Below, piece after piece: positions 50,334-64,000 of a DNA stretch of 64,000 bases (position 1 is the first letter of the stretch; each line of letters begins with the position of its first letter). The translations under genes were made by a program, and so were the position numbers. The notes below the pieces were generated by a model, which saw only the letters and a program-made list of their open reading frames with translations, was not told the origin of the DNA and did no database searches. The stretch covers positions 8,851,949-8,915,948 of the forward strand of contig NC_132891.1 in the NCBI RefSeq assembly GCF_030463535.1, in the 5' to 3' direction. This DNA is from Salminus brasiliensis. Taxonomy: Eukaryota > Chordata > Actinopteri > Characiformes > Bryconidae.

Positions 50334-53082
50334 TTTCAAACAGTTTAGCTGGGATGTGTCAGCAGTATTTGACACAAAAATAAGAAAATTATTTCCCCTG
50401 TCTAAACAGCCATGTTCAGAACAGCCAGTTTGAGCCCCTGGTCGCTCCACCCACAGTTTTTCATTACTCCCTTATTCTCAGAGTTAACATCCCAGTTTGT
50501 TCTAATTTGTTGCTGTTCTCAGTGGCTAGCCAACATTTACTTCACCTTGAGTTCACATCTTTAAAGGCCTTTTCATCCTTTCAGGCCTTTTCATCCCAGT
50601 TACTCAAATTATTATCACAATACACTCGATTTTCATTTACTACACTACTGTCTGCAGTGTGATCTTGGCAGTTTTGTTATATTTTCAAAATAGCCCCCAA
50701 AAATTGGACCCTGTGAGATCACTTTCAAGGTAACCAAGAGTCACTCAGATAGGGGCGGTATAATTGTAATAAGGTGGGTGCATGACCTAAGCAGTCCACA
50801 AAAGTCTAGTCTTTAACCCCCGCCCCCCCCCCCCGAGATACTAGGGCTGTGATAAAGTAAAAATACTATGTCACAATATTCTTAACAACTACTTAAATTA
50901 AATAAAATTAATTTGACTGCAGATCTTATATATCTATAAGCCAAAAAATGATCCATCTTCCAGCTTTCTTCTCACAAATGCTAGAGGAGATCTCACAGTA
51001 AGATAAAGCTGCTTGTTCTCTGATAAATGGAAATGGTTAGTTAGGCCAAATTCAGCCAAATTGCCTTAATACAGGTTAAGTCCACAACTCGCTCCACTTA
51101 TTCCTCATCAAATCTTTATGGACGTCTGTAGACTGAAATTAGCAGCTAATGATGGCGACAAAAACGGAGACATGCATGGCCTAGAGCAGTCTGTGACTGT
51201 GCAGTGGAAATAGAGCAGATTCAGTGGCTGAGCCCAGAGGGCTCCCGGATAACCAGGGCAAGGGAGCGTGTGCGCACGCGCAAATGTGTGTTTGATAGCA
51301 GGGGTAAATAAGCCCTGTCTGCCACAGGGAAGAGAAGGTATCCGGAACGAGTCTGCACTTCAGCCAACCGCTAACTGCCAACCTCAGCACTCCAGGCTGC
51401 ATACTGATCCTAGGGGAGGGAGAATGGCCCAGCCACTGTCTTTTCTGCCGCTATCCAGCACAGACACTCACTGGTAGTTCTAGGGGTGATCTGCATATTA
51501 ATAAACACAAAAGTCCATTTTATTATATACAATAAAATAAATGTGTGTTATTTGACATTTAAAAAACATATCAGTACACCCCTGGTTAGCATACACTGCT
51601 GCAATAAACCATCAATGAGCAGCCATAACCCAGGGCTTTCATCAGGCATCGGGTGCCAAGCATTTTGGTGGAGGAGGTCCAGCTCATAGAAAAGGCGGCT
51701 ATGCATGCCATGCAGTCCTGTTCCCCAACTTGTAAACCCAATGACACCTAATCCTATAATTGGATGCTACTGTTTCATTCACAGACAAGGTCACAGACTA
51801 GCAAGAGTTTAACTGACTGCAGCAGAGTATCACATAAGCTACATGAGAAGGACGTCATCAAGGCAAGAACCTAAAAGTGAGGTGTAAACACTTCACAGTC
51901 ACTAATCGGTGCTTAGGACTAAACACTGGCCATCTAAACTTAATTCAGATAGGGCCTTAATTCACACAGGGAAAGAAGACACATGATGGGAGAACTGTGA
52001 AAGGCAATGCTCATATCAAATTGTATTAATCATCCACTTAAAAGAATTGTGTCAACCCCTAACTATAATCACATTTGAGCCATTCTGGATATAGGCCATT
52101 TCTATTATAACATCAGACCCCTCTACAGCTCTGCCCATCATTCTGAACACATTTTAACTACCGAAATATTTCAGAAGGAAAATAAACGATCATTTCGGGG
52201 ATAATACAGTTTTATCACTGAGCCAGTCATTACCTTGTAATTAGGGGTGAATTAACCCAAGCAGAGCTATCTGCAGTGATCCCCATTAAGAAACGGATGT
52301 TATTTAATGTGGTGTGAGGGCAGTAAAACAAGAGAGATCTTAACTGTTGCAGCCAAGCATAGAACAATTTCAACAAATTAGCTTCTCCAGATCTTCCATT
52401 GGACTCAACCACAGTCAGCACTTACTAAGGTCCGCGCTTTCAGAGTGAATAGTAGATTAAAGTATGTGCTACAGGATAGCTGCATGGTAACTGTGTACAG
52501 CTGGCCAAGACAAACTGAACTAGTACATAGATGTTAATGTATTTGACTACGGTTATTAATACTATGATTAACTGCATCTAAATTTTTTGTATTGTCAGTA
52601 CTTTCAATCATCACCTGCACAAGGTTTTACTCTATTGTCTGGAAATCACACTGGTAATGAAGCTGGTTCATTACTGGTACAGTACTGCCAGTGACCAGGT
52701 TTGGTCTGATCCCTACCTGTAGCCAAGGCCTCCTTAATTATGTTTGGAATATATCAATCCATGTTAATTCAACTGTTAGTAACTGCTGACCAATAGCTTG
52801 ACAAAACTGAGCAAATCCATAACATCTGGGTACGGTCAGCCTAAGCTAAATGACATCGATCCCATGCTGAAGTTTTGCCAGTTTCACTCTGTAATAGCGC
52901 ACCCTATGGTGGGCCTAGAACTGAATCATACAAAATCCTGCATATGACGAAGATCCATTAACTATACCCGTAGCAGATTCACAGGTTTCATTAGGAATGG
53001 CCAAGCCAAACTCTGTTTCTTCTTTAAACGTGTATTATGGAGAGGAGAACATTTCTTAAATTGTCTCAGAATAACATTTACA

Positions 53083-53450
53083 TTTAGGGCATTTAACAGA
53101 CGCTCTTATCCAGAGTGACGTGCAAAAGTGCTACACTATTTACTCAGAATAGTAAATAGTAGTAATAGCCTTAATAATACCCTTAGCTAGTTTGTATCAG
53201 CTAGGATCCAGAAGATACCCCTAAGCTTAGAAACTACTAGTCAGTATGGAGACCATAATACTCGGCACTACACTTTGCCCAAGTACTCTTGGAAGAGATG
53301 GATCTTCAGTCACCGTTTAAGGACAGTGAGCGACTCTGCCGTTCAGACACCCAGGGAAAGTGCGTTCCAGGACAGAAAAAAGCCTGAAATTAAGACATTT
53401 ATGTTGGGAGAGATGGAGAGTAAGGGCTCTGATCATGCATAAACTTTCAC
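53083..53450 (-). mobile_element. Dispersed repeat with the same GCTCTGGATAAGAG-type tail
   Basis: On the minus strand the tail is CACTCTGGATAAGAGCGTCT then GTTAAATGCCCTAAATGTAA. Upstream sequence (plus strand) has TCACCGTTTAAGGACAGTGA, GCGACTCTGCCGTTCAGACA and GCGTTCCAGGACAGAAAAAA, blocks known to me from a common cypriniform/characiform repeat. Family not named. Confidence 0.55.
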
Positions 53451-56400
53451 ATTTTAAGCAAAGACACCATTAATGTATAAATCTGCAAATCCACTAAAGC
53501 CCTTTCTGCCAAATTGCAAAGCTTACTGAATTTAAATGAAATACCACTTACCCTTCACAGGGCAGAAGATTCTTACTGGGAGTTTAGACTTCACCTCTTT
53601 CTGTTAAATTACTGTTCAACCTCTGTGTAAACTCACACATGTAAAAAGGGCTCAAGGCCATAACTACAGTTTTTTTACAGTTTTTTTTTTTATCATGATA
53701 TACAACATGCTTTTCTGAGCACTGCTTAAAAAACACTATCCAACTGTATGCTTCATTACAAAGAATATATGTATTTAGTCCTGTTTAATTGAATGAAGAG
53801 CAACACATTTTGAGAAGTACAGGATAATATTTGGACAGCAGCCCGCACCTGCGCTTACCTAAACATAGCTCAAACAGGCACGTGAAGCCCTGATTAACAC
53901 AAAAATCCTTGTGCTCAGTTTTAATAGCATTTAATGTGGCACTATGTGCATGTGATATGCAGTGGATATCAGAAAACACTGCAGTTCTCGCATCTAAAGA
54001 GTAAAACTGCTGTTTTATGATTTTTTTCATCTCTTCTAAACGTGTTAAAGACGTGTGCATATGTCGACTAACAATGTGACAACATCTCATCAACGAGATT
54101 ACACTTTATTTTTAACCACAACCCCTGTGTGAATGCCCTTTGCTGGCACACAACGTATTCCAAAGAGCGTCAGCTCCACATTTCCATTTTGTCTAGAGGT
54201 TCTGAATGACAATCCCATGTCTGGTTGACTTAAAGGGTTCGGATAAGGATTGTTAAGGATGGCTATTTCCGGTCAGTGTAGAGCAGAGACTGTGACGTGA
54301 CAAGAATCACACCCACAGTGTGACTTACAACAGTCACTGTTAATTAACACAATCAACGCCTCCCCGTTAACACCTCCAGTGCAAGAGAGCTGCGAGAACT
54401 CACAAAGCATACACTGCAATCACAACCCCGGGGTACAAAAAAGGAATAATAATGGTGATGTGCATCTTGGCATAGTTGGCAAACTACCTGGATGGCTGTA
54501 AAGCTAGACTTTAAAAGGGTTCGACAAAGAAGCCCTCTATTCAAGGTTTCATCTAAAATTTGTTACTGTGGCTTGACGTCTTTACTAGCTCGAAATCCTT
54601 CCCGTGAGAATAAGCGAAGGACAATAGGGCATACTAATCCAGCATTACAATGGGCTAAGTTGAACACAAAGCACTCGGAGGGCAGCTCAATGACACCACA
54701 CCTTCAGCAGCCCTTTTGCTGCGTCCTACAACTCCAAACTCCATAAAAACACAAGTCAGCCAACTACACCACAAGCTTTCAATTCCGAAACCAACAACAG
54801 CTGAGATGACAGTCTTCCTAGAACAGAAAGAACCGGAAATTCCCTAGTCTTCCTTTTCTAGAAACCCCAGAAAAACCCTGGTCTTCCTTCTGAAAGCTTC
54901 AAAAACGATTACCCCACCACAGAAGATGGGTCACTAACATCATCAAACACTTAAGATCCTCCTGCAAAAAGGTCAGCAAACAGTAGTTTTGGGACAGGAG
55001 AACTGACTTTCCAACTAGTCACATCCAATCTCCAGTGGTTCCAAAGGCAAACAAAGCCTATCTTGCTAGCAGGCTGACCCAACGCAGGCCATGGTCCAGG
55101 CTGTCAAGTGTCTAAGAGTGGACAGGCACACCTAAGTGTTTGCATTTAAATAAAGAAAGGGTGTCAAAGTGTGGAAGCGATCCACAACCACAGAGCAGGC
55201 ACTGTCTAATTCCCTGTAAGCAAACCCAGGGCCCCCTGCCTAAAAAAATCCCCCCTTCACTAAGAAGGGGCTACTGGCCACAGCCAGCCAGGCAGGGGGT
55301 CCCCATGTACTCAAGGAAACGTCTGTTTGTCCACCACAGCAATCACAACACAGACGACAAGGAAAAGTCGTTTTAATGGAAGGTGGGGGCAGGGCGGGCG
55401 TGAATGGGACTCAATCCGGGCCTCTGTAAAAGTCACACAAAGGACCAGTGAGAGTGAAGTCTGGCCGCACAGCACAGAGCTGGCTTTCAGCCCACCTGTG
55501 GCAGCAACACACACACAGTTTTTATCAGCAGGTAATGGCCTCTCTGGTTACCTGTTCCCATGGAGTCTGTGGTTCTGACTCAGACAGGTACAAACCAGCA
55601 AAGAGCCACATTTTCCCCACCAACAATGACCCGCTTTAGTGGATAGACACTGATCAGGTGAGCTCTGAGCAAATGCGCTGATTTTACCTGAAGGTAAAGT
55701 TAGTTTATTGTTACAGTTGGAGCCTTGCCATCTAAGCATTGGTCCCATCATAAGGAGGGAGCCAGGACTACCAGAGAACATCACTGGTGGTTAGGATGCT
55801 ACTCCCTCTCGCCCTCCCCTTTACCACTCAGCGAGCCAGTGCGACCTGGGCATTAGTGTTCTCCTTCAAGCATGTTGAGCTGTCCAAAGCTGTTAAAGCT
55901 TTCACCCTCACAGCCCTGGTAGCATTGTGGGACAGGGTGAGTCCTAACGTGTGCGTGGGAACCGGGAAGCCAACATACATTCAAATTAGATGCAACTACA
56001 ATGATTTTAACCATGATTTAGTTACATAGCAATTGGGGGTTTAACGATACAGCCCACAATTCTAAGCCTGATACCAGGTTTATTTGTGGTTATATTGTGA
56101 ACAAAAATTTAATGCAAGTGTCGTTCATATGTGATAAAAATGCAATTAAAATGTGATGTGTTTCCTTTAAGGGGTAAATGCCTTGATTAATCAAAAACCC
56201 ACAGAAGCCTGACTGGAATGTGTGACGTTAGCCAGGATGCTCACAACACACACACATACACATATTTTTAGCTCAGGTTAGAAAGCTCATTTGTACACTG
56301 TAGCTTTGTGATTTGTTAGTACCGCAAAGGCCAGATTCACATCATCAATAAAACTACATATGGTGTAGCTTTAATTCAAACTGAGCTCCACTTGCACAGC

Positions 56401-58309
56401 TGGCATTCCTGCAGTTATTTATTTACAAGATCTTAAACAACACTTTGTCTAACTCTGTGAACCTGGTATGTAGGCGCAAACTTCAGTTCTTCACTCTAAT
56501 GACTGGATTATTGTCATCATTTAGAAGTTACACTGGCCATAAAATAGAATCTTGTGCAACCTATGTGGATACCAACGAATTCATACTAATTTCTGCATTA
56601 GGACTATTTAAGGGGTTAAAGACCAAAGCAAAGGACAAGAAAATAAAATCAACCTTACGCATTGGAGCAAAGTCACGATATCCTTCACTTTAATATTGCC
56701 TTTTGTCTTTTAAGGATAAATGCACTGCCTGGGCAGCTGGCTGCATGAGTCAAGTGGGCAGACCTAATGACCTATTCGTGACAGATCACTGCCTCAATTC
56801 AGCACTTAGTGGGCCCAATGAAATTAGAACTGGGCTCCACCCTGACTAAGGTCGATTGTTCAGAGGACTTGTATATCCACACCGGCAGGCCGGCAAAGAA
56901 AGGACAAACTGATCGGTGCTATGGTGTGTGTACATTTTGTTCTTCATCCCTGGAATTCACAATCTGCTTCAGAATGCATGCAGAAAGCTTGAGTTAATAT
57001 GCTAGCAACAGTGGACGCTTTGTGACGTGGTCGCTCCGGCACGCGGCTGTGAACTGCAGGCCAAGAAACCCTTTGTTCCAGAGTTCAAACCATGTGAACA
57101 AAATAGGCCAGCAAACGACACACTGCATTCGCAACAAGGAGGGACAATATTCACAAGTTAAACATTTATAGAGGAGGAGGGGATGGATAGAAACAGAACC
57201 AGTCCAAAACAAAGGTTAGAAACCCTGATTCAGAAGACTGTAGAGCAAATTATCTTAAATATACCACCCGAATAGCCAATTAATACTCAAAAATAAATTT
57301 TCACAACACTTACTTTTTAAGTTGCATTTTAAGTTACATGTTTACTTGGATTTAAATTATTTTCATTAAAATACAATAAATCTATTGAACTGATTTATTC
57401 ATAAAAAATGTAATTTTACACACTGTTCTGCAATAAATCCAATTAACTAGGACTAAAGGTAACACTTTGTTTTAAGGAACGCAAATGAGTTTACCATGGT
57501 TAGACATTTCTGATACATTAAGATTTATTCATTATGACCTTTAATAACTGGAAACCTAGACATCTTATGTTAAAAAATCTCTCTCATCTCACCTCTAATT
57601 ATGCATTTATAATGTCATAAATTATTTGTCTACTTTGTTCTTTACCAAATAAAAATCAAGACCTTTTCTGTTTTTTCATGGAATAGCTGAGTTGTGGTGG
57701 ACCTTAAATAAGCTGCACCTTTACTGGTGAAACATTACACTTGCTGGACAAACTGGGAATCCAGGGAAAACATCTGCTTTGCTTCTGCACTGTAAGCTCA
57801 ATGAAGGCGGTCTGAGACACGCTTGAGAAAAGGGGGAGGGTTGGTCCTGATGATCTTCACAATGTATTAATACTGCATATTACTACACTTTTATAATATA
57901 TGTACTATTTATTATATATATTGTCATGATCCACAATATACTTAAGTACATTGATGGCATTGTTGGTGCTTAATGAACACTGATCCGCTGCAAGTTTCAT
58001 TACCAGCAGTGTAAGTAGACTGGTTTAATTGGATGAAATGCAGCAGATGTTGAATAAAAATCACTGTTTTTAGGAATCTGTCTCTACTGCTGTATTCAGT
58101 CTGTGGTTACATGTATCCTGAAAATATTGTGATGTAATTTTTATATCATGTTGCCCTGCCCTAATATGTACTATACACTGATATACTTTGATGTTTCATG
58201 ATACCCATAAATATTGTCTTATTGTCCAGCTATACCAAATGTCGTTTTAACTGACAGGTTTCCCTACTATTTATACACTGCTGAGCTTAAAAGAAATGGC
58301 ACAAAGGAT

Positions 58310-58313
<4 letters not shown>

Positions 58314-58346
<33 letters not shown>
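58314..58346. repeat. (AT)n microsatellite
   Basis: About 16 AT units, palindromic and cruciform-prone. Confidence 0.93.
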
Positions 58347-58352
<6 letters not shown>

Positions 58353-59824
58353 CAACAACATTCATTTTCAGCAAAAAGAAATAGATGCAATTTCCAAAAG
58401 AAAGTTTATTTTATGCTTTTACCCAAGTTCTAAATGACTTCAATGAACATAATGTCAGTGTCAGTCTAGGCCTCGCACTGAATTCACACTGAAGCACCAA
58501 CATGATTTCTATGAGCTTCAATTCAAAACAAGACATGCTTCATCCAGAAGAACAATGAGTCCAATATTTTCCTCTTGAGGGTAAGCATAGTTAGCGCCTT
58601 CAATCCAGTACCACCATTGTTCAGTGAAGCCTAATGAGCCTACATTAAAACCACGCCTGACGCAGCAGAAATAGAAAGGTGCCATTAAGGGCGCTTTCAT
58701 AACCACATCATGAATACTTGCTAGCTTCCTAACTAGTCTTATGAACTGACATGGTGAGATTGCCCATCAGGCTGTCTACAAGTGAGGACACATTAACTGA
58801 GGCGTCCCACTGAGCCTGCTCTGCTGAGACAGGCAAAGCGTCTGGCTGGGGGCATGAGCCACGAGCAAGCAGCTGTTTATACTAAATCCACTCTAATTTG
58901 ATATGTTCTGCGCTGCTTAAGGAGCGTGTGAGAATTACCAGCAGCTAATTCAATTTCACTACTTTTATACCTAGTTGTGTGAGGATGGTTTTTAGTCTTA
59001 TGAGGAAATTAACTAAGTACATGTAACCATGAGCAGGAGGAGGAAACTGGTCCATACAAGCTTCCGATTTAAATAACAGCTGCCATTAAGCAGTGGCCAT
59101 ACTGCAGAGAAACGTTAACTCTCTCGACCACAAGCCAGTGACCAGGAGTGCTCCAGCTCATAGTGGGGCGCACCAGCTCATGAGGATGGCCAGACTAGAG
59201 GTGAGTAATAGGAAGACATGTGGTCGTTAGTGGATTAAGTCACAATACCCTTTCTTAGTTTGTATCCTTAGTTATTATAAACACAGTATAATATACAGAT
59301 ACTGTCACAATAAAAAAATATATAAAGAATAAACTTATAATGGAAGGCATTGAGATACCATGTTATGGCAAAATTGAGCAGTACTTCTAGAACACTGGCA
59401 AACTGAATGTTTGATATTAAGATAGCTATACCATGTTTACACCTGTTCACTTCACAGGACGTGTATAAAGATTGTATTCTAAGATTTTAGACACATGCAT
59501 TTACACTGAGTGGTTTCCAGTTAGTCCGACTGTAATCTGATTGCTGTTTGGGTCGCAATATGCAAATTCACTTGTTGTATGGTAATTATTACTGGTGTTT
59601 CGGTTGTACTGGGCAGAGTTTTGGTTGTTGAATGTGTCTTGGATAGACGGATGAGTTTACACTGCTATAACGTGGCTGAAATGGGTCTCAGACCACCTCC
59701 TGAAGTAGTTCAAGTGATCAGATCCATTGCAATTGCAATTTGATGTGGCCTTGGTTCAGTTTTAGTAGTATAGTGTACAGTAACACTGTCCTCCTTTTTC
59801 TCACTGTAAACAAAACTTTTTTTT

Positions 59825-59837
59825 GGGGGGGGGGGGG
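59825..59837 (+). repeat. Poly-G run (13) after a T-run
   Basis: TTTTTTTT followed by 13 G in intron 1. It may be a sequencing-difficult point. Confidence 0.88.
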
Positions 59838-60739
59838 CATTTCTATTGGACCATTCATCATGTTTGTGACAATGTAAAAAAAAATCAAATACTACCAGAT
59901 TTAAATACTATTTAAAAAATGGAAAACAATGGAACATAAATGGAGATACAAGCATATTACATTTTACACTACTGATGAAGACTTTCTCAAACCATCAGAC
60001 AATTCAAACCCTTATCAAACGATCAGTCATGCAACAGTAAGCTGAATTCAACACCCATAGGTGTGTGCATGTACCACTGCTTGGGGAAATCACAAACACA
60101 GAAACACAGAGGCAGCCTAGACCTTGTCCCAAGGAAGAGGTCAAACTATACCGGCATAAAGAGTGTCAGTTTCTTTTATCAAATGGCCAATTGTTTTTTT
60201 ATTACTCTACCAGCACAAGACATGCACCTGAAGAAAGCCAAAAAACAGATGGGTAAGCTGGAACGCTGCCCTGGCCCAAGCAGGAGCTTTCATGTACTGA
60301 TAACAGTTGGAAAGTGAGCAGGTGTACTGCTGCAAACAGCCTTATTCAAACACACAGTCTCTGTGAAAACCACTTTTACAAGCATCACAGATGGCAATAA
60401 GTCATCAACGTCTTCAATGTCTCGGCACAGGAGCTGAGAACGTGTGGAAAAGCAACTAGGGAAGGATGTTTATTGGGGCTAACAGTGCAGACCAATCCAC
60501 AAGAGGCTGTTCTTCACACCTCCCTTAACACATTTCCCCTCTTTTCTCCAAATGCAATCAAAAACGCAAAGGCATGTTTGTGTCCAAAGGTTGTTTCTTA
60601 AGTTTGGCACTGGAGCTAAATGTACATAGGTTTCCTAAAGTAGCTTAAAAATGTCTGATATGAACAAATACCCTTGATCTGATCTGTATTCAACTCACAG
60701 AAAAAAACAAACCTAGTATTTGTATTGTAACAGCCTTAT

Positions 60740-61545
60740 TACCAAAGCTTAGAAAGTGGCTTGTATTGTACACTAAGGGTGACAGACAATACTGATGTAT
60801 TTAAGTACTGACGGTTTGCAACATTGTATCGATTCTCAAAACATAGCACTGGGTTTTTAATAAATAGTTCAGATGTAAGGGTTGGTGGCAGACAGTGGTC
60901 CTTTTTGTGTTGTGTTTAAACCCTGACCACTAGACGGCAGTGTTGTACTCTCACAGATCGCACTGTTCTGACTGCATACAAAGTAAACTTTTCTTTTACT
61001 CAGATTATTTTTGCTTTGTTGCATAAAAAGTAAACTTTTGTTTTGAAAGTTTTCCTAAAATAAAAAATGTCTTGCTTACAGCTCTGCAACTGAAGAGATT
61101 TTCAAGGGATGATGAAAATATCATAGTTTTCCAGTATCACAGTATACATTATTTCACAATTACTGTTCATCTTCATCTTATTATTATTATTAGCATTATT
61201 ATACAGATTTATGTTTAATAAAATCTTTATTATAGTGAAAACAATGTCTTCCTATTAAAAAAATAAAAAAGCTGCATGTGAAGTGAAGCTCTTTCAAACA
61301 ATTCTGTTTCTAGGTTGTGATTTATAATGGATTACTCTGCTGATTATTTTCTCCACTGATCAATCTGAAAATAGTAAGTAAATTCTGGGGTGAGATTCTC
61401 TGTTTGGTTGCCCCCCATACCACTATTAAGTTAATGTATACAGTATGTGATAACCATACATTCTTACATCTTGTTATACCAAACAACAATATGAAGCTGC
61501 AACCCTAATTGCAGCCCCTGTATCAAGATACCGTCAGGTTTTTGT
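60740..61545. mobile_element. Interspersed repeat, family C, copy 3
   Basis: Contains GGTGGCAGACAGTGGTCCTT, TTTAAACCCTGACCACTAGA and CGGCAGTGTTGTACTCTCAC. A weak ATACCGTCAGGTTTTTGTCA lies near its right end. Longer than the other two copies, so it may contain extra insertions. Confidence 0.5.
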
Positions 61546-63212
61546 CAAAACACAAACAAAGATACAGCCAAAAATAACCCACCACAAATGTGGATTTCTA
61601 CCTAGTCAATTCTGCAGAGACAACCCTACTATATGCAAGTCTACTTGGTCAATAACAGGATTTTTCCGAGGTGTAACACATGGTACTGTCTCAGCCTATT
61701 ACATTGTATCGTGTGTAGTTTATTAGCTCAGGGCTGGCGTGTTAGCTCTGTTCAGTGTTCCAGGCTGTTTACTCCTTGCATGAACATGCCTTTTTGGAGA
61801 TCAAGTCCCATTTGGATTTCTCTGGACCACATGAAAAGCCAGGTGTAAACACACCCTGACAAATCCTCATATCGCACCCCAATGGATCCTCCCCACAGGA
61901 TCAATGGAATGCATTTTTCATAACTGCAAAAACTTATATGGGCAAGAATGTGTCTGCTGAGAGTTGACCAGCTCTAAGAAAGTTGGAATGGGCTAAAAAC
62001 AGCCAGTGGTGTCTACTGTCTTCACTCAGCATCAAAGACAATAAGTAAAATCTAATACAACAGGGCCTAATCATTGTTCTAGATGTACTGCCGATGTCCA
62101 TGATATGTTCAGATATGCAAACTGTGACATACTGCGCAGTATTGAATCACAATAACAATACATAGCATTATATAGTCCAGACCGAGGAGAAAGGATTAAC
62201 AAGGAAAGGCCAAAAATGGCTGGAGTAAGCTTCCGGTATCTGCCAGCGTGTAAAATATTGAGCGTAAAAAGTGAGAAATCATGCTTTTAGTGGGTTACCA
62301 GAAATACCATGGAGTTAATGCATGTGTAAATGTGCTTACTATGCAGGAAGGTAAAATTAGAGCTTATCTGAGCACACTGGGGACTGGGGGGAAATGTGTA
62401 AACAGAATCAGGCCAAAGTGAATGCAGATACGCTCCAGATATGAAAAGCAAGCTACTGCAGGGTGTAAACAAGCTCTGAACGGATCAGGTAAAACACCAC
62501 CAGCTTCGAATGTCGTTCTTTTAAAACGTTGAAACACTAAAATGGCCATTTTTTTATTCTGGCTGTATCAAAATAATGTCCCTTATATCGTATCGCATCT
62601 TGTGAATCATTACACCTTAACTGGAAACATAAGCCACAGCTCCACAGGCTGATTTGAGACCATCGAGTGAACTGGGCAGTAGTCTGTGGCAGGGCTGCGC
62701 AACAATTCAGTAATTATCCAATATGTTGACTGGCGGCCTCTGGTCATGCATTCCCAGCTGCCTCACATGGCAACTACATTATGCTTTGACAATCATTGCC
62801 ACCCATCAGCCCATTATCCGCCAAGTCCTGTCAGAGCAGCCCCATCCGAGACACCCTGATGCTTGGTTTCGTTCCTATGCACGTAATGCGACATGCAGAG
62901 CCTTTCCATAACCTTAACGTGACGCCGCACGGCCTCTATGGTCTCACATCCTGGGGGAAAAGCATGCACGAAACACGGCTGCGCAAAAGTCAGCCTGCTA
63001 TTACAAGCTACTCCTAGGTGGCAATGTTTCATAAGCACCTTTCCTGCGCACTGTGTTTTTCTGCTTCATGCAAGACTCTGCAGAACGAGATGTCCTGATG
63101 ATGCAGAAGACCAGGCTTTTAGATGTCCTCAAAGCCTGCAGCCCAGCCAGGTAGTGCTCAGTCCACCTACTCTCCTGCTCTGCCATTTGAGTGCACCTGC
63201 AGTGATGCCCTT

Positions 63213-63239
63213 CCACACACACACACACACACACACACA
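63213..63239 (+). repeat. (CA)n microsatellite
   Basis: About 13 CA units in intron 1 of clstn1. Confidence 0.93.
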
Positions 63240-63769
63240 TCCCACTTCCCTGCCTGGCATCATGATACCCATGCATTTTTAAAAATGCCTCTCCAAAGAC
63301 AGTTCTCTACAGGACCTGCAATGCGTATAAGCTTTTCCTCCTCACAGGCTGCTACACACTCTTACTTGACTTTCCTTTTCCCCTCTGGCTACATCACGCC
63401 AACCCCACCTCTCTACCAGCAAAACAATAAGTTCAGCACATAGGAGACATACAGGGTGGAGTAAGGCGTGATTTGTGGAGGATGTGTCAACAAATAGCGC
63501 AAAACAAAATAAAAATCAATAAAAAATAAACATATAGGAGGTTAAATCTTGTGTTTTTCCAGCTAAAGGCAGGCTTACAGCCCTGGGGTGTAGTCCCACT
63601 GCTCAGGACGGACACCTTACCCACCCTGCCCAAAGAAACAGGACCAAGGTTGAACAATTTCTACATAAAAATACATTAAAATCCCTCATATCTTTAATAT
63701 AAAAAGCCTGAGGGTCATTTTCAGGCTCGTGCAATTTAATGACATTGAAAAAGTGCATCACAGCTACTA

Positions 63770-64000
63770 CATCCCTCCCTCCATCCCTCCATCCTTTTGA
63801 GGCAGTGGTCCCTCCACTGTTTGGGCAACCAGGGCATCCTCTAAGGACCACTGCAGCCTCCCTCACGCGCCTTTTCGCGAACACACACTCTCGCACGCGC
63901 AGTTTAAGGCCGTTCACCTGCTGTGGAAAGGTAAGGAAAGCCCAGGCCTGAGGGAGGACAGATCAGTCTCAGCCGCCGGCCTTAAAGCTCACCGCTTACC
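63770..64000 (-). promoter_or_regulatory. GC- and CpG-richer sequence at the window edge
   Basis: CACGCGCCTTTTCGCGAACA and TCGCACGCGCAG lie in sequence richer in CpG than the rest of the intron. This fits the shoulder of a CpG island around clstn1 exon 1, beyond the window. The CpG content was judged by eye. Confidence 0.4.
64000..64000 (-). CDS. clstn1: Putative last base of clstn1 exon 1
   Basis: The window ends (minus strand) with G|GTAAGC, a good donor. Exon 2 needs exactly one base, a G, to complete its first codon (GTT, Val). The fit in base and phase suggests exon 1, with the signal peptide, ends at 64000. Inferred, because the exon itself lies outside. Confidence 0.5.

Larger units (their letters stand above)
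43416..63999 (-). other. clstn1 intron 1, about 20.6 kb (inferred)
   Basis: Runs from exon 2 to the window end. Holds a MITE (43633-44225), a family-A MITE fragment (45008-45165), a Tc1 relic (about 45185-45480), a SINE (50134-50333), a LINE/SINE-tail repeat (53083-53450), a family-C repeat (60740-61545) and microsatellites. The stretches 45500-50100, 50340-53080, 53450-58300 and 61550-63200 show no gene and no repeat I could name. Open frames there are short and match nothing known to me. Confidence 0.65.

Overview
This is animal genomic DNA, almost certainly from a teleost fish. Genes are split by GT-AG introns, there are many DNA transposons and tRNA-derived SINEs of kinds common in fish, and the gene order matches a conserved vertebrate block (NMNAT1, LZIC and CLSTN1, which lie together on human 1p36.22). 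The repeat set would suit an otophysan fish such as a characin or catfish, but that is a weak inference. No bacterial, phage or CRISPR content was seen, and no undescribed multi-gene system was found.

Layout. (1) nmnat1, minus strand, four coding exons between 1831 and 6764, giving a complete 276-residue nuclear-type NMN adenylyltransferase. Its upstream part runs toward about 10.5 kb and holds a large 21-bp minisatellite (about 8850-10133). (2) A short head-to-head promoter region (about 10.51-10.91 kb) lies between nmnat1 and lzic. (3) lzic, plus strand, six coding exons between 11339 and 13195, giving a complete 190-residue protein. (4) clstn1, minus strand, seventeen coding exons between 18937 and 43415. 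Its 3' UTR probably extends to about 15350, convergent with lzic. The signal-peptide exon probably ends exactly at base 64000, so only its last base is inside the window and intron 1 is about 20.6 kb.

The three genes are neighbours by conserved synteny, not by a shared pathway. nmnat1 makes NAD in the nucleus. lzic has an ICAT-type beta-catenin-interacting domain. clstn1 is a neuronal cadherin-family membrane protein that docks kinesin-1 through two cytoplasmic WDDS motifs, both intact here. A 30-base alternative microexon of clstn1 is conserved.

The rest is intron, UTR and intergenic sequence. It carries a Tc1 transposon broken by a frameshift and a stop and nested in an older MITE, several Tc1 relics, MITEs of at least six kinds, SINEs and simple repeats. 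Most remaining intron sequence shows nothing recognisable.
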